The notes: generated from the letters alone by a model not told the origin. Positions 16,792-25,613 are shown, counted from the stretch's first letter. The stretch: DNA of 64,000 bases from Nocardioides alcanivorans (GCF_021555175.1 NZ_JAKGRW010000049.1:1-64000), one strand, 5' to 3'. Numbers and translations are program-made.

Positions 16792-17124
16792 AACCCGTTC
16801 AGCGAGGCCGCGTTCAAGACCCTGAAGTACGCGCCGGCGTTCCCCGAGAGCTTCGGGTCCCTGGCAGATGCCAGGGCGTTCTGCGAGGCGTTCTTCAACT
16901 ACTACCACCACGAGCACCGCCACTCCGGGATCGGGCTACACACCCCAGCATCGGTCCACCACGGCACCGCGACCGAGATCCGCGCCCAACGCCAGGTCAC
17001 CCTCGACGCTGCGTACGCTGCTCACCCCCACCGGTTCGGCAACCGCCGACCCCAAGCGCCGAAGCTGCCCACAGCCGCGTGGATCAACCAGCCCTCACCG
17101 GAGGCCCTCATACAGACCGCGTAA
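16792..17124 (+). pseudogene. fragment of IS3-type transposase, 3' of IS110 copy 2
   Basis: The segment continues SND|NPFSEAAFKTLKYAPAFP, where the third catalytic Glu is in FSEAAF, then YYHHEHRHSGIGLHTPASVH and a tail ending SPEALIQTA with TAA at 17122-17124. Joining GAC (15431-15433) to AAC (16792-16794) restores the uninterrupted gene. The DNA from 17125 to 17316 shows no further gene. Confidence 0.85.
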
Positions 17125-17316
17125 CGAGACGTGTCTCAGCCTGCTTGACATCTTCCGCGCGCCCAGTGGCTTCACCGACTTCTTCGACGGCGCCCGCTAG
17201 GTCAGGAGCCGCGACTGCCCCGCAGGATCGTCCCCTGCAGACCTGCCAGTTCGATATTCAGCCCTGCAGCCCTCAAGTGCACGCCGCTCGGGACCTCAAA
17301 CGACAGGCAGCACCGG

Positions 17317-17640
17317 TTGCAGACCGCCCAGAGCGACGAGAGACCGCGCCTGCTCGGAAAACGGTCCCGACTCCTTGGACCGGGACTCGTCGCCAAACAG
17401 ATGCAGGCATCAGCCGGACAGTCGTTCCCCCGCCATCGCGCTTCCGCCGAATCAGTGCTCGTGGTGACCGAGGGGCGGTGCATCATCCGATTCACGGCAA
17501 CCGATCAGACGGTCGGCGCCGGGCAGACTGCCGTCATCACGGCCAACGAATGGCACCACGTCGAGGCCAGTCCGAGCTTCACTGCCGTTCACGTCATCCC
17601 GAAAGAAATTCGCTTCGCGTTCTCGGGCCCGAGGACCTAG
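17317..17640 (+). CDS. small cupin-domain protein
   Basis: The 107-residue frame contains a single cupin barrel: FPRHRASAESVLVVTEGRC is motif 1 with a His, and ITANEWHHVEASPSFTAVHV is motif 2 with two His. The start is uncertain; the open frame begins at a TTG at 17317 and the cupin homology starts about residue 25. It converges on, and by 4 bp overlaps, the small gene at 17637. The function is unknown; comparable small cupins bind a metal or organic ligand. Confidence 0.6.
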   Translation: MQTAQSDERPRLLGKRSRLLGPGLVAKQMQASAGQSFPRHRASAESVLVVTEGRCIIRFTATDQTVGAGQTAVITANEWHHVEASPSFTAVHVIPKEIRFAFSGPRT

Positions 17641-17885
17641 CCATCGACGACCCGGTAGTCACCCACTTGGGCCAAGGCCTCGGCGATCAATTCTCGGCTG
17701 GGGGTGCTGCCGACCTTGTGCTTGATCCACAAGCGCGTCGGCTCACCTGGCACGATCTCGAACGTCGCCTGGCCTAGGCCGTGCGCGGTGAAGATGTCGT
17801 ACAGCGACTGCATCGCCCTCTTGGCGTCCCGATCGTCGTTGACCCCATCGATGAGAAAACGTGTTGACGCGATCCTCTTCGTCAT
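17637..17885 (-). CDS. small alpha/beta protein next to a molybdopterin oxidoreductase
   Basis: This 82-residue protein starts MTKRIASTRFLIDGVNDDRD and ends EALAQVGDYRVVDG. The pattern of a strand, long helix, strands and second helix suggests a ferredoxin-like beta-alpha-beta fold resembling heavy-metal-associated domains, but there is no CxxC. It lies 7 bp downstream of the molybdopterin oxidoreductase gene and is probably cotranscribed. I do not recognise a named family. It could be an accessory subunit or a small chaperone for the oxidoreductase. Confidence 0.6.
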   Translation of the reverse strand: MTKRIASTRFLIDGVNDDRDAKRAMQSLYDIFTAHGLGQATFEIVPGEPTRLWIKHKVGSTPSRELIAEALAQVGDYRVVDG

Positions 17886-17892
17886 GGGGCCT

Positions 17893-19419
17893 CTAGATCC
17901 TTCCGTTGAATGCCTGCAGCGCAGAGTCCTCGCGAGTGCCTCCGCGACCGTCACCATAGTCGGCGAAGTCACGAACCCACATGACACGCGACACCCACTT
18001 GACGTGCTTGTAGCCGTGGTTGGATTCGACGCGCAACCGAGCTGGCGCTCCCAAGTGGTCCTCGAGATCCTCGCCGTTGCGCTCATAGGCCATGATCGTC
18101 TCCTCTTCGGCCATCGTGTCCAGATCGATGGCCGCGTAGAAGGGTTCGCGGGGACGGTTGTCGATCATCTTCTGCGCCAATCCGTAGGACTCGGTCAGCA
18201 GGTAGTGGGCGCCCTCGGGTCGCGGGCCGAGCTGGTCCATCAGGTCGGTGAGCCGCACTCCGGTCCAGCGCGACGTCGCCGACCAACCCTGCATGCACGT
18301 GTGGGTGGCGATGTAGGAGTGCTGGGGCAGTTTCTTGAGATCCTCAATCGTCAGCACTTTTTCGACATCGTTGATGTCGTCGCGGAGGGTGATGGTCAGA
18401 CCCTCCCAGTTCCGGTCTCGCGCATCGATCCACAACTGTGACTCCTCCGCGGTCGGCGGCAGGCCATTGGTCCAGTGGAACTCGGAGATGTCCGCATCGG
18501 TGTAGCCCTTCTTCTTCGCGCCCTGAGGGCGCAGCCAGTTGAGGAAGATCTTGCGTCCGATCTCGGTGAAGCCGGCAGTAAACCGGTGGGCCCGGGGCCG
18601 GTCGGCGAGCGACCAGTACGACAGCGCGACCCAGAAGACGAGCACGGCCACGATGACCGCGACCATAATGACCGTGGCCTGGGCCGCTCGCGCCGGCGAG
18701 ACCGCTGTCTCGGCGCCGCCGAAGACCATGTTGACGAGGTTGCGGTCGCGGTGCACGAGGAATACCAGGGACACGTGCATGACGATGAATCCGCCCATCA
18801 GGACCATCCCGATGAAGTGCAGCGAGCGGGCACCTTGGTGACCACCGAGCATCTTCACAAAGCGCGGGAAGCGGCTGCGGACCGCTGGCGACATGGCCAC
18901 ACCGGTGATCATCATGAACGGCGCCAAGATGAAGATCACGAAGGTGTAGCCCAGCATCTGGAGCGCGTCGTACGGCTGGAAGTGGCTGATGTCAGGGACA
19001 TCGAAGCTCAGGTAGGTCTTCAGTGATTCCCACGCTTCAGGGAAGACGTCCCAGGATGTGGGGATGAGCCGCCGCCAGAGCCCGGTTGCGAAGAGCACGA
19101 TCACGTAGATCACCCCGTTGAGCACCCAGAGCATCACCGACAGGCCGTGCCAATGGCGGCCGAGCCCGATGTTCTCGCGCCCGGGCAGTGACAGGAGCGG
19201 ATGGACGGATTTCTCGTCCATGAGGGAGGTGTACACCCCCTCCTCCTTGGGGAGCTCACGCTTGGTGAACTTCAACCACTCCGTTCCGGGAGCGCAGTCA
19301 TTGCGCCACCACAGTCGCGGCAAGGACGAGAGCATCTCGATGCCCGAGCGGATGAGCATGCCGATCAGGACGAAATTCAGCAGGTGCTGCGCCCGCAGCC
19401 AGAACGGGAAATCTTCCAT
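17893..19419 (-). CDS. molybdopterin-dependent oxidoreductase fused to cytochrome b561-like domain
   Basis: This 508-residue membrane enzyme has about residues 1-290 as a multi-span cytochrome-b-like domain with conserved His (GLGRHWHGLSVMLWV, ARSLHFIGMVLMGGFIVMHV). About residues 310-508 form a sulfite-oxidase-type molybdopterin domain. The predicted Mo-ligating cysteine is in THTCMQGWSATSRW, near residue 375. Electrons would pass between the quinone pool and the Mo centre. The substrate is unknown; MsrP-like repair or oxidation of small oxyanions are options. The formate/nitrite channel gene lies 30 bp upstream, suggesting a linked anion substrate. Confidence 0.85.
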   Translation of the reverse strand: MEDFPFWLRAQHLLNFVLIGMLIRSGIEMLSSLPRLWWRNDCAPGTEWLKFTKRELPKEEGVYTSLMDEKSVHPLLSLPGRENIGLGRHWHGLSVMLWVLNGVIYVIVLFATGLWRRLIPTSWDVFPEAWESLKTYLSFDVPDISHFQPYDALQMLGYTFVIFILAPFMMITGVAMSPAVRSRFPRFVKMLGGHQGARSLHFIGMVLMGGFIVMHVSLVFLVHRDRNLVNMVFGGAETAVSPARAAQATVIMVAVIVAVLVFWVALSYWSLADRPRAHRFTAGFTEIGRKIFLNWLRPQGAKKKGYTDADISEFHWTNGLPPTAEESQLWIDARDRNWEGLTITLRDDINDVEKVLTIEDLKKLPQHSYIATHTCMQGWSATSRWTGVRLTDLMDQLGPRPEGAHYLLTESYGLAQKMIDNRPREPFYAAIDLDTMAEEETIMAYERNGEDLEDHLGAPARLRVESNHGYKHVKWVSRVMWVRDFADYGDGRGGTREDSALQAFNGRI

Positions 19420-19449
19420 CGCCTGTCTCCTTCGTGGTTTTCGAGCGGG

Positions 19450-20334
19450 TCAGTCCTTGGGTGTGAGGCTGGTCTGCGGCATGGGCTTGCCCGGCTTGTC
19501 GAGGAAATGGAAGATGGTCCAGTAGAGAACGCCGATCATCACTCCTCCGCCGACGATGTTGCCCAGGGTGACCGGCAACAGGTTGTCGACGAAGAAGTTC
19601 GTCCACGTGAGGTCGCCGTAAGCCGATGAGTCCAGACCGGACATTGCCCAGAAGTCATCGCCGGCGAAGGTCCGGATGAGGATGCCCAGCGGCACCATGA
19701 ACATGTTGGCCACTGAGTGTTCGAAGCCCGTGGCGACGAACAGGGCGATCGGCATCGTGACCGCGACGACCTTGTCGACGGTCGTCCGGCCGCTGTAGGC
19801 GGCCCAGATCGCGAGGCAGACCATCAGGTTGCACAAGATGCCGAGCACGAAGGCGGTGAGGAAGTCGTGATGGACCTTCTTCAGTGAAACGTCGAGGACC
19901 ACGGCGCCCCATGCTCCGTCAGCCTGCTCCCAGCTTCGACCGAGATAGATCAATCCCACGATGGTCAGGGCGCCGATGAAGTTGCCGACGAACACGATCA
20001 CCCAGTTGCGCACCAGCTGCCAGGTCGTGATGCGGCCGCTCGCGCGTGCGGTGAGGGTCAGGGTCGACGACGTGAACAACTCAGCTCCGGTCAGGACCAC
20101 CAGAGCCAGGCCCGTGGCAAAGACGAAGCCACCCAGGACCTTGGCCACGCCGTAGGGCAGCTGTTCGGCGCCGACCTGGCTCGTGACGAAGAAGACGAAG
20201 CCGAGACCGATGTAGCCACCGGCCGTGAGGGCGAGCAGGAAGGACTTGAACTGATGGCTCGTGGCCTTGCCGAAGGCAGCGTCCTCGGCGGCACGCGCCA
20301 TCTCTGCGGGCGTCAGGATGCTGTCACCGCTCAT
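19450..20334 (-). CDS. formate/nitrite transporter family channel (FocA/NirC-like)
   Basis: This 294-residue FNT-family pentameric channel has six hydrophobic segments, the FNT signature around VVLTGAELFTSSTL, and the central FLTAFVLGILCNLMVCLAIW helix break. The FNT His is in ATGFEHSVANMFMVPLG. It should conduct formate, nitrite or hydrosulfide across the membrane. The adjacent downstream molybdopterin oxidoreductase could use or produce such an anion. The start at 20334 is MSGDSILTPAEMARAAEDAA, typical of this family. Confidence 0.92.
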   Translation of the reverse strand: MSGDSILTPAEMARAAEDAAFGKATSHQFKSFLLALTAGGYIGLGFVFFVTSQVGAEQLPYGVAKVLGGFVFATGLALVVLTGAELFTSSTLTLTARASGRITTWQLVRNWVIVFVGNFIGALTIVGLIYLGRSWEQADGAWGAVVLDVSLKKVHHDFLTAFVLGILCNLMVCLAIWAAYSGRTTVDKVVAVTMPIALFVATGFEHSVANMFMVPLGILIRTFAGDDFWAMSGLDSSAYGDLTWTNFFVDNLLPVTLGNIVGGGVMIGVLYWTIFHFLDKPGKPMPQTSLTPKD

Positions 20335-20477
20335 GCCTGCCTCCGTGCCTGCGCATGACTTGGGGCGCCACCTCTAGCGCATCGCTGATCAATGGATGCT
20401 TCCTGGGGCGACCCGCTCATTGAGGTGCGACGCGCTTCGAGGCCGGTCCTTCGCTACCATCGAAAATCAGCGCTTCC

Positions 20478-20921
20478 CTAGCCGCGCGCTTCGTACTGGT
20501 CGATCTCGCGAATCTTGGGGCCGTAGAAGCTCGCTGTGTCGTGGCGCAGGTCCAGCCACATATCGACCAGCGCCAGAGCATGGATGGGGGCGATGACGTT
20601 CTGGCCCATGCAGAGGATCGGCGCGTCGTAGTTCTCCACCGCTCCACGGACCGTGATCAGGTCGTGAGCCGTGGCGGCGCGTGCGCCCGGGACCTTGTTC
20701 GCCGCGATGGCCGTGCCGACCCCGGTACCGCAGACCAGGACCGCCCGGTCTGCCTGACCGTCGACGACTGATTGAGCAGCACGGAAGGACACGGCCGGAT
20801 AGGTGATCTCGGGCTCGGACAGGTCGATGACCTCACTGACCCGCTCGTCACGCTCAAGAAAATCGCGGATCTCGTCTTTCAGGGCTGCCCCGTTGCCGGG
20901 TGCACCGATCACGACTCGCAC
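20478..20921 (-). CDS. RpiB/LacAB-type sugar-phosphate isomerase
   Basis: This 147-residue protein has the RpiB fold: VVIGAPGNGAALKDEI replaces the usual nucleotide-like G-D-H loop. The active-site loop is AVLVCGTGVGTAIAANKVPG, followed by HDLITVRGAVENYDAPILCM. The catalytic Cys is in VCGTG. It matches the actinobacterial subset that includes erythrulose-4-phosphate isomerases. No partner kinase or dehydrogenase is nearby, so the substrate cannot be fixed. Confidence 0.85.
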   Translation of the reverse strand: MRVVIGAPGNGAALKDEIRDFLERDERVSEVIDLSEPEITYPAVSFRAAQSVVDGQADRAVLVCGTGVGTAIAANKVPGARAATAHDLITVRGAVENYDAPILCMGQNVIAPIHALALVDMWLDLRHDTASFYGPKIREIDQYEARG

Positions 20922-21017
20922 CTACAGACCCCCTTCGGCTTCCGCGAACCTACTACAGAGCATTCGTTCTGGACAGGGCCGCGGGTGCGGATGCGGACGA
21001 AACCCGCATACCCCTCG

Positions 21018-21046
21018 GACGGGCAGGATTTGAACCTGTGACCTGG
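21018..21046 (-). other. second tRNA 3'-end-like sequence, possible attachment site
   Basis: Bases 21021-21044 match 9086-9109 in 23 of 24 positions. They read on the minus strand as a T-arm (CACAGGTTCAAATCCTG). A GGTAGCAG motif also lies 35-45 bp upstream of each copy on the minus strand. No full tRNA folds here. Together the two sites bracket the copper and molybdoenzyme block. Confidence 0.5.
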
Positions 21047-21266
21047 GGACAAGATCGGAGGCCCTGATCCTGCTACCTCAAACTTCGGATCCCTTCGGGA
21101 AACCTCGGGTTGATCTGGAGGTTCTCCAATGGACGGTCCCAAGTCTATCGGAACACCTTGGAACGTCTGCCGATCGTTTCCGATGACTTTTCGATGACGC
21201 ATCAAATACCGAGGCCAGCGCCTCCGCGAAGTGCGAACCAGCAGGGCGTCCACGCAGGTCGCGTCG

Positions 21267-21668
21267 TCAGGCCAAACGGTCGTCGATCAGGTCGATGAAC
21301 TCGTCAGCCATGGACAGTTGCCGCACCAACTTCTTGCGTCGTTCGGCGGCTTCCTGCTTGATCTCGTCGAGGTGTTTACGTGCCGCTTGACGGGTGCTGT
21401 GGTCGCTGTCTGCGTGGTCGAGGTTCTCGATGTCGGACATGACGGACTTCATCTGATCGAGGCTGAAGCCTAGCGGCTTCATGCGCCGGATGACCAGAAT
21501 CTTTTCCACGTCCGCTTCGGTGTAGAGACGGAACCCGCCGACGGTGCGCCCCGAGGGTTGCACGAGTCCGACTTCTTCCCAATGACGCAAGCTGCGCAAT
21601 GAGAGGTCTGTTCGCGTCGCGACCTCTCCAATGTGCATAACCGGCTCTTGCCCCGACGCCGTACCCAT
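21267..21668 (-). CDS. MerR-family transcriptional regulator
   Basis: From the ATG at 21668, preceded by GAGGAGC, the 133-residue protein has an N-terminal MerR winged helix (MHIGEVATRTDLSLRSLRHW, GGFRLYTEADVEKIL). A dimerisation coiled coil follows (ARKHLDEIKQEAAERRKKLV). It lacks the Cys residues of metal-sensing MerR proteins. It is divergent from the SulP transporter gene, with a long palindrome between them, and probably activates or represses that gene and itself. Confidence 0.9.
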   Translation of the reverse strand: MGTASGQEPVMHIGEVATRTDLSLRSLRHWEEVGLVQPSGRTVGGFRLYTEADVEKILVIRRMKPLGFSLDQMKSVMSDIENLDHADSDHSTRQAARKHLDEIKQEAAERRKKLVRQLSMADEFIDLIDDRLA

Positions 21669-21732
21669 GTTGCTCCTCAATCCAATGACGCGCGGCTGCC
21701 CGCGGTGACCCAACTCACTCAACCCGCGGCTC

Positions 21733-21760
21733 AACTCTACCCTTACGTAAGGGTAGAGTT
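21733..21760. promoter_or_regulatory. 28-bp perfect palindrome, probable MerR operator
   Basis: Arms AACTCTACCCTTAC (21733-21746) and GTAAGGGTAGAGTT (21747-21760) are perfect reverse complements with no spacer. The site lies between the divergent MerR and SulP genes, where a MerR dimer would sit between promoter elements. Confidence 0.75.
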
Positions 21761-21902
21761 GTACTCAGACTTCTGCTGGCACCGAGCCAGTACGCCCCGG
21801 TGTCCGCCTCAACGAAATGGTGCCCGGGCGCGCCATATCCGTGCCCCATCGGGTACGCCATCTCCTGGACGGATCATCCACTTGTCGAAGCATTCCACTG
21901 CC

Positions 21903-23393
21903 ATGCCCCCCGCTGAACTTGAGCCCACCGTACGCAATGCGTTGAGGTCTCCAAAGATGTTGCGCACCGAGGTGCTGGCCGGCCTCGTTGTCGCGTTGGC
22001 GTTGATCCCCGAAGCCATCTCGTTCTCCATCATCGCCGGGGTCGACCCACGTGTCGGGCTATTCGCATCCTTCACCATGGCAGTCTCCATCGCGTTCCTC
22101 GGTGGTCGCCCAGCGATGATCTCCGCAGCCACGGGAGCCATCGCCCTGGTCATTGCACCGGTGGTGCGTGAGCACGGCATGGACTACTTCATCGCCACCG
22201 TGCTGCTCGGTGGCGTCTTGCAGATCGTCCTCGGATTGGCCGGGGTGGCCAAGCTCATGCGGTTCATCCCGCGCCAGGTGATGGTCGGATTCGTCAACGC
22301 GCTGGCCATCTTGATCTTCATGGCCCAGATCCCACACATGGTGGATGTGCCGTGGGCCGTCTACCCGATGATCGCCGTCGGCATCGCGGTCATGGTCACG
22401 TTCCCCCGCATCAACAAGGTCATCCCCGCTCCCCTGGTCGCCATCGTGGCGCTGACTGGATTCACCATCTTGGCCGCGATCACCGTCCCGAACGTGGGTG
22501 ATGAAGGCGAGCTGCCCGACAGCCTTCCCTCGCTGTTCATTCCTGATGTGCCCTTCACGCTGGAGACCCTCGAGATCATCGCCCCCTACGCCCTGGCGAT
22601 GGCCCTGGTCGGCCTGCTGGAGTCGCTGCTGACGGCCAAACTGGTCGACGACATCACCGACACCCACTCCGACAAGACCCGCGAGGCTTGGGGGCAGGGC
22701 GCCGCCAACCTGATCACCGGGTTCTTCGGCGGCATGGGCGGCTGCGCGATGATCGGCCAGACCATGATCAACGTGAAGGCCTCCCAAGCCCGCACCCGGA
22801 TCTCGACGTTCCTGGCCGGCATGTTCCTGCTCATCCTGGTCGTCGGCTTCGGTGACATCGTCGCCCTCATCCCGATGGCTGCCCTGGTCGCGGTGATGAT
22901 CATGGTTTCGGTCGGCACCTTCGACTGGCACAGCATTCAGCCCGCCACCCTGCGCCGGATGCCGAAGTCGGAAACTCTGGTGATGCTGTCCACCGTGGTG
23001 GTCACCGTGTGGACCCACAATCTCGCCATCGGCGTTGGCGTCGGCGTCCTGGTAGCCATGACCCTGTTCGCCCGCCGCGTTGCTCACCTCACAGAGACCC
23101 ATCGCACCCTGATCGAGGACGAGCACGGCCCCAAGGCCATCTACCGGGTCACCGGTGAATTGTTCTTCGCCTCCAGCAACGACCTCTACACCCAGTTCGA
23201 GTACGCCGACGACCCCGACCGCGTCGTCATCGACCTTTCGGAATCCCACGTGTGGGACGCTTCCACCGTCGCCGCCCTCGATGCCATCGCCACCAAGTAC
23301 GACCGCAAGGGCAAGACCGTGGAGATCACCGGCCTCAACAACTCCAGCGCCGAACGCCACGGACGACTCACGGGGCAACTACCCGCGCACTGA
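21903..23393 (+). CDS. SulP-family anion transporter with STAS domain
   Basis: This 496-residue SLC26/SulP transporter has a membrane domain of about 12 spans, beginning VLAGLVVALALIPEAISFSI and including LTAKLVDDITDTHSDKTREAWGQGAANLITGFFGGMGG. A C-terminal STAS domain runs from about 405 (VTGELFFASSNDLY, VIDLSESHVWDASTVAALD). It could carry sulfate, bicarbonate or another inorganic anion. The ATG at 21903 is chosen because the family homology starts just after it; the frame is open further upstream through the operator region. Expression is probably controlled by the divergent MerR protein. Confidence 0.92.
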   Translation: MPPAELEPTVRNALRSPKMLRTEVLAGLVVALALIPEAISFSIIAGVDPRVGLFASFTMAVSIAFLGGRPAMISAATGAIALVIAPVVREHGMDYFIATVLLGGVLQIVLGLAGVAKLMRFIPRQVMVGFVNALAILIFMAQIPHMVDVPWAVYPMIAVGIAVMVTFPRINKVIPAPLVAIVALTGFTILAAITVPNVGDEGELPDSLPSLFIPDVPFTLETLEIIAPYALAMALVGLLESLLTAKLVDDITDTHSDKTREAWGQGAANLITGFFGGMGGCAMIGQTMINVKASQARTRISTFLAGMFLLILVVGFGDIVALIPMAALVAVMIMVSVGTFDWHSIQPATLRRMPKSETLVMLSTVVVTVWTHNLAIGVGVGVLVAMTLFARRVAHLTETHRTLIEDEHGPKAIYRVTGELFFASSNDLYTQFEYADDPDRVVIDLSESHVWDASTVAALDAIATKYDRKGKTVEITGLNNSSAERHGRLTGQLPAH

Positions 23394-23462
23394 TCCAGTC
23401 ACCTGAGTCACGACGCATCGGCCCCGACTGCGACCGATGGAGATCCGCACCGAGACGACTCG

Positions 23463-24821
23463 TCAGTCGTCCGCACCCTGCCGCTGGTAAACGTCCGGGA
23501 CGCCGTCGGCATCCGCATCAATTGCTTCCTGCTCGCTGATCACTCGATATCGGCGGTTGCGCGCAGTCAGAAGCACCGTGGCAAGGAGCGCCGCAAGAAC
23601 TGACGCGGTGAGGATGGCGACCTTGGCGTGGTCATACGCGGTGCTCCCTGGCGCGAACGACAGTTCTGCGACCAGCAGCGAAACCGTGAACCCGATCCCC
23701 GCGAGCAGTCCGACGCCCACCAGATCGATCCATTTCAGCGAGGGATCGAGGTTGATCCGAATGACCTTGCTAATGATCCACGTGGTCGCGAGGATGCCCA
23801 CCGGTTTGCCGGCGACGAGCGCAGCGGTGATCGCGATAGTGAGCGGATCTGTCAGCGCCGAACCCAACCCGTCCATTCCGCCAACGGCCACCCCTGCGGA
23901 GAAGAACGCGAAGACCGGGACCGCGAAACCTGTCGACAAGGGCCGGAAGCGGTGCTCGAACAGTTCCGCCAAGCCGGGCCCATCTTCGGGTGCACGATCG
24001 GCCTTGCGGTGCACGACCGGGATGGTGAATCCAAGGAGAACTCCAGCGATAGTCGCATGGACCCCCGAGGCGTGCATGAACGCCCAGGCAATCGCACCGA
24101 GCGGCAACAGGATCATCCAGGCGGCCGCAGGGTGGATTCTGAAGAAGCGTCGTGAGAGTTGCGCCGTGACGCCGTAAACGATGATGGCGCCAAAGGCGAC
24201 GGCCAGGGGAACCCAATCGATGGCGTCGGTGTAGAAGATCGCGATGATCGTGATCGCGATGAGGTCATCGACCACCGCGAGTGTCAGAAGGAAGATCCGC
24301 AGCGCACTCGGCAGGTGTGAGCCAATCAACGCGAGCACCGCCACCGCGAACGCAATATCGGTCGCCGTCGGAATCGCCCAGCCGTCGCGCAGTGCGCTGT
24401 CGCGCCCGACGATCAAGAGATAGAACAACCCAGGGACCACCACGCCGCCGACCGCCGCAGCAATCGGCACGATCGCCGTCCGCACCTGCCGCAGGTCACC
24501 GGCGACGAACTCATGCTTGAGTTCCAACCCGACCAGGAAGAAGAAGATCGCGAGCAGCCCGTCGGCCGCCCAACCACCCAAACTCAGATCGAGATGCCAT
24601 CCGGCGTAGCCGACCTGAAAGTCCCGCAACGCGAAGTAACTCTCCGCCCACGGAGAATTCGCCCACACGATCGCGACGGCAGCCAAAGCGACCAAGAGCA
24701 ACCCACCCACAGATTCCTTGCGGAGGAGCTCGCCGATCCGTAACGCCTCACGATAACTGCCACGTGACGGAAAGGTTCGGTCGCCGCGTGGACGTGGCGA
24801 ATGGCTCTTGGGGCTGGTCAT
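23463..24821 (-). CDS. nhaA: Na+/H+ antiporter NhaA
   Basis: This protein of about 452 residues is typical of NhaA: ANSPWAESYFALRDFQVGY near the N-terminus, FFFLVGLELKHEF, AIPTATDIAFAVAVLAL, and the paired ion-binding aspartates in LAVVDDLIAITIIAIFY. LLAGIGFTVSLLVAEL is near the end. It exchanges sodium for protons at the inner membrane for pH and salt homeostasis. I chose the ATG at 24821 because GGAG is spaced 7 bases upstream; a GTG at 24875 would add 18 residues. It is monocistronic, convergent with the SulP gene. Confidence 0.93.
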   Translation of the reverse strand: MTSPKSHSPRPRGDRTFPSRGSYREALRIGELLRKESVGGLLLVALAAVAIVWANSPWAESYFALRDFQVGYAGWHLDLSLGGWAADGLLAIFFFLVGLELKHEFVAGDLRQVRTAIVPIAAAVGGVVVPGLFYLLIVGRDSALRDGWAIPTATDIAFAVAVLALIGSHLPSALRIFLLTLAVVDDLIAITIIAIFYTDAIDWVPLAVAFGAIIVYGVTAQLSRRFFRIHPAAAWMILLPLGAIAWAFMHASGVHATIAGVLLGFTIPVVHRKADRAPEDGPGLAELFEHRFRPLSTGFAVPVFAFFSAGVAVGGMDGLGSALTDPLTIAITAALVAGKPVGILATTWIISKVIRINLDPSLKWIDLVGVGLLAGIGFTVSLLVAELSFAPGSTAYDHAKVAILTASVLAALLATVLLTARNRRYRVISEQEAIDADADGVPDVYQRQGADD

Positions 24822-24958
24822 GGGCATGCTCCGGGAACTGTCGACAAAAGGACCGTCGACCAGACTTCCCGACACACCAAGAAGTTACCGTACCTTCCCG
24901 TCGTCGGTCGCCTCGTTGTGGGGCAGGCGGTGGCCGCCGGTCTCGCGCCGAGGCGAGG

Positions 24959-25249
24959 CTACACCGCGTAGTCCGAGTGAATCCGTGGAATTTGTCGTCT
25001 CGGCATCGCCCCGAACATCAGTACCGCTGCCACCGCGGCCAGCCCGGCGAGCACCAGGAACGCATCGGCGTACGAACCCAGTAGGTGCGCCAGCGCTGCG
25101 CCCGCGAACGGTGCAACAGCGGATGCGGCCAAAGCGGGTGCGGTGAGGATGCCGTTGAGTCTGCCGTAGGCCGTCGGGCCCCATCGATCGGTTACGGCAG
25201 TGGCTTGGACAAGCGTGTAAATGCCACGGGCGAGGCCGAGGACCATTCC
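24959..25249 (-). pseudogene. C-terminal fragment of an MFS transporter
   Basis: The frame encodes the last two or three membrane segments of a major facilitator protein (GPTAYGRLNGILTAPALAAS, DAFLVLAGLAAVAAVLMFGA) and stops at 24959. Everything upstream is replaced by the SAF-domain gene at about 25250. About three quarters of the transporter is missing. Confidence 0.7.
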
Positions 25250-25539
25250 GAGGACGTCAACGCCGGGTCGACGCTGACCCGCACGACGGCGAGGTCGCCG
25301 GCCTCGATGGTCTCGCCACGCTTGATGTCGTTGCTGACGACCAGGACCTCTTGGGTGTCGTTAACCGAGGTGAACGCGAACGCGGTCCCCAGGCCGCCGG
25401 CAGCGACAAGAGCCGCGCAGAGTGCCAGGACCCAACGCCTGCGGCGGCGCCTCAGTAGTGGGAAATGGTTGTGGTCGGGAGGTGCCTTGATACTGGCGCC
25501 AACCTCGTCCCGTGCTTGTTGAGCAGTGTTCATCGACAT
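25250..25539 (-). pseudogene. SAF-domain membrane protein, 3' truncated
   Basis: The product starts MSMNTAQQARDEVGAS, has a basic stretch and one membrane span (WVLALCAALVAAGGLGTAFA), then enters a SAF domain (VVSNDIKRGETIEAGDLAVV). The SAF domain breaks off after SVDPAL at about 25253 where MFS transporter sequence starts. Intact relatives are CpaB/RcpC-like pilus or plasmid-associated proteins of about 210 residues. The join is a deletion or recombination scar. Confidence 0.65.
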
Positions 25540-25613
25540 GGATCCCCGAGTCCTCTCTTGTCTCGATCACCTACGTGTCAAGACGTGCCGGGAGCGGTCA
25601 TCGCGAGCCCGAC

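Noticed and set aside
22059..23378. 439-codon minus-strand frame opposite the SulP gene
   Set aside because: The composition (Asp, His and Gly-rich) is typical of an antisense shadow, and the plus strand encodes a clear SulP transporter.
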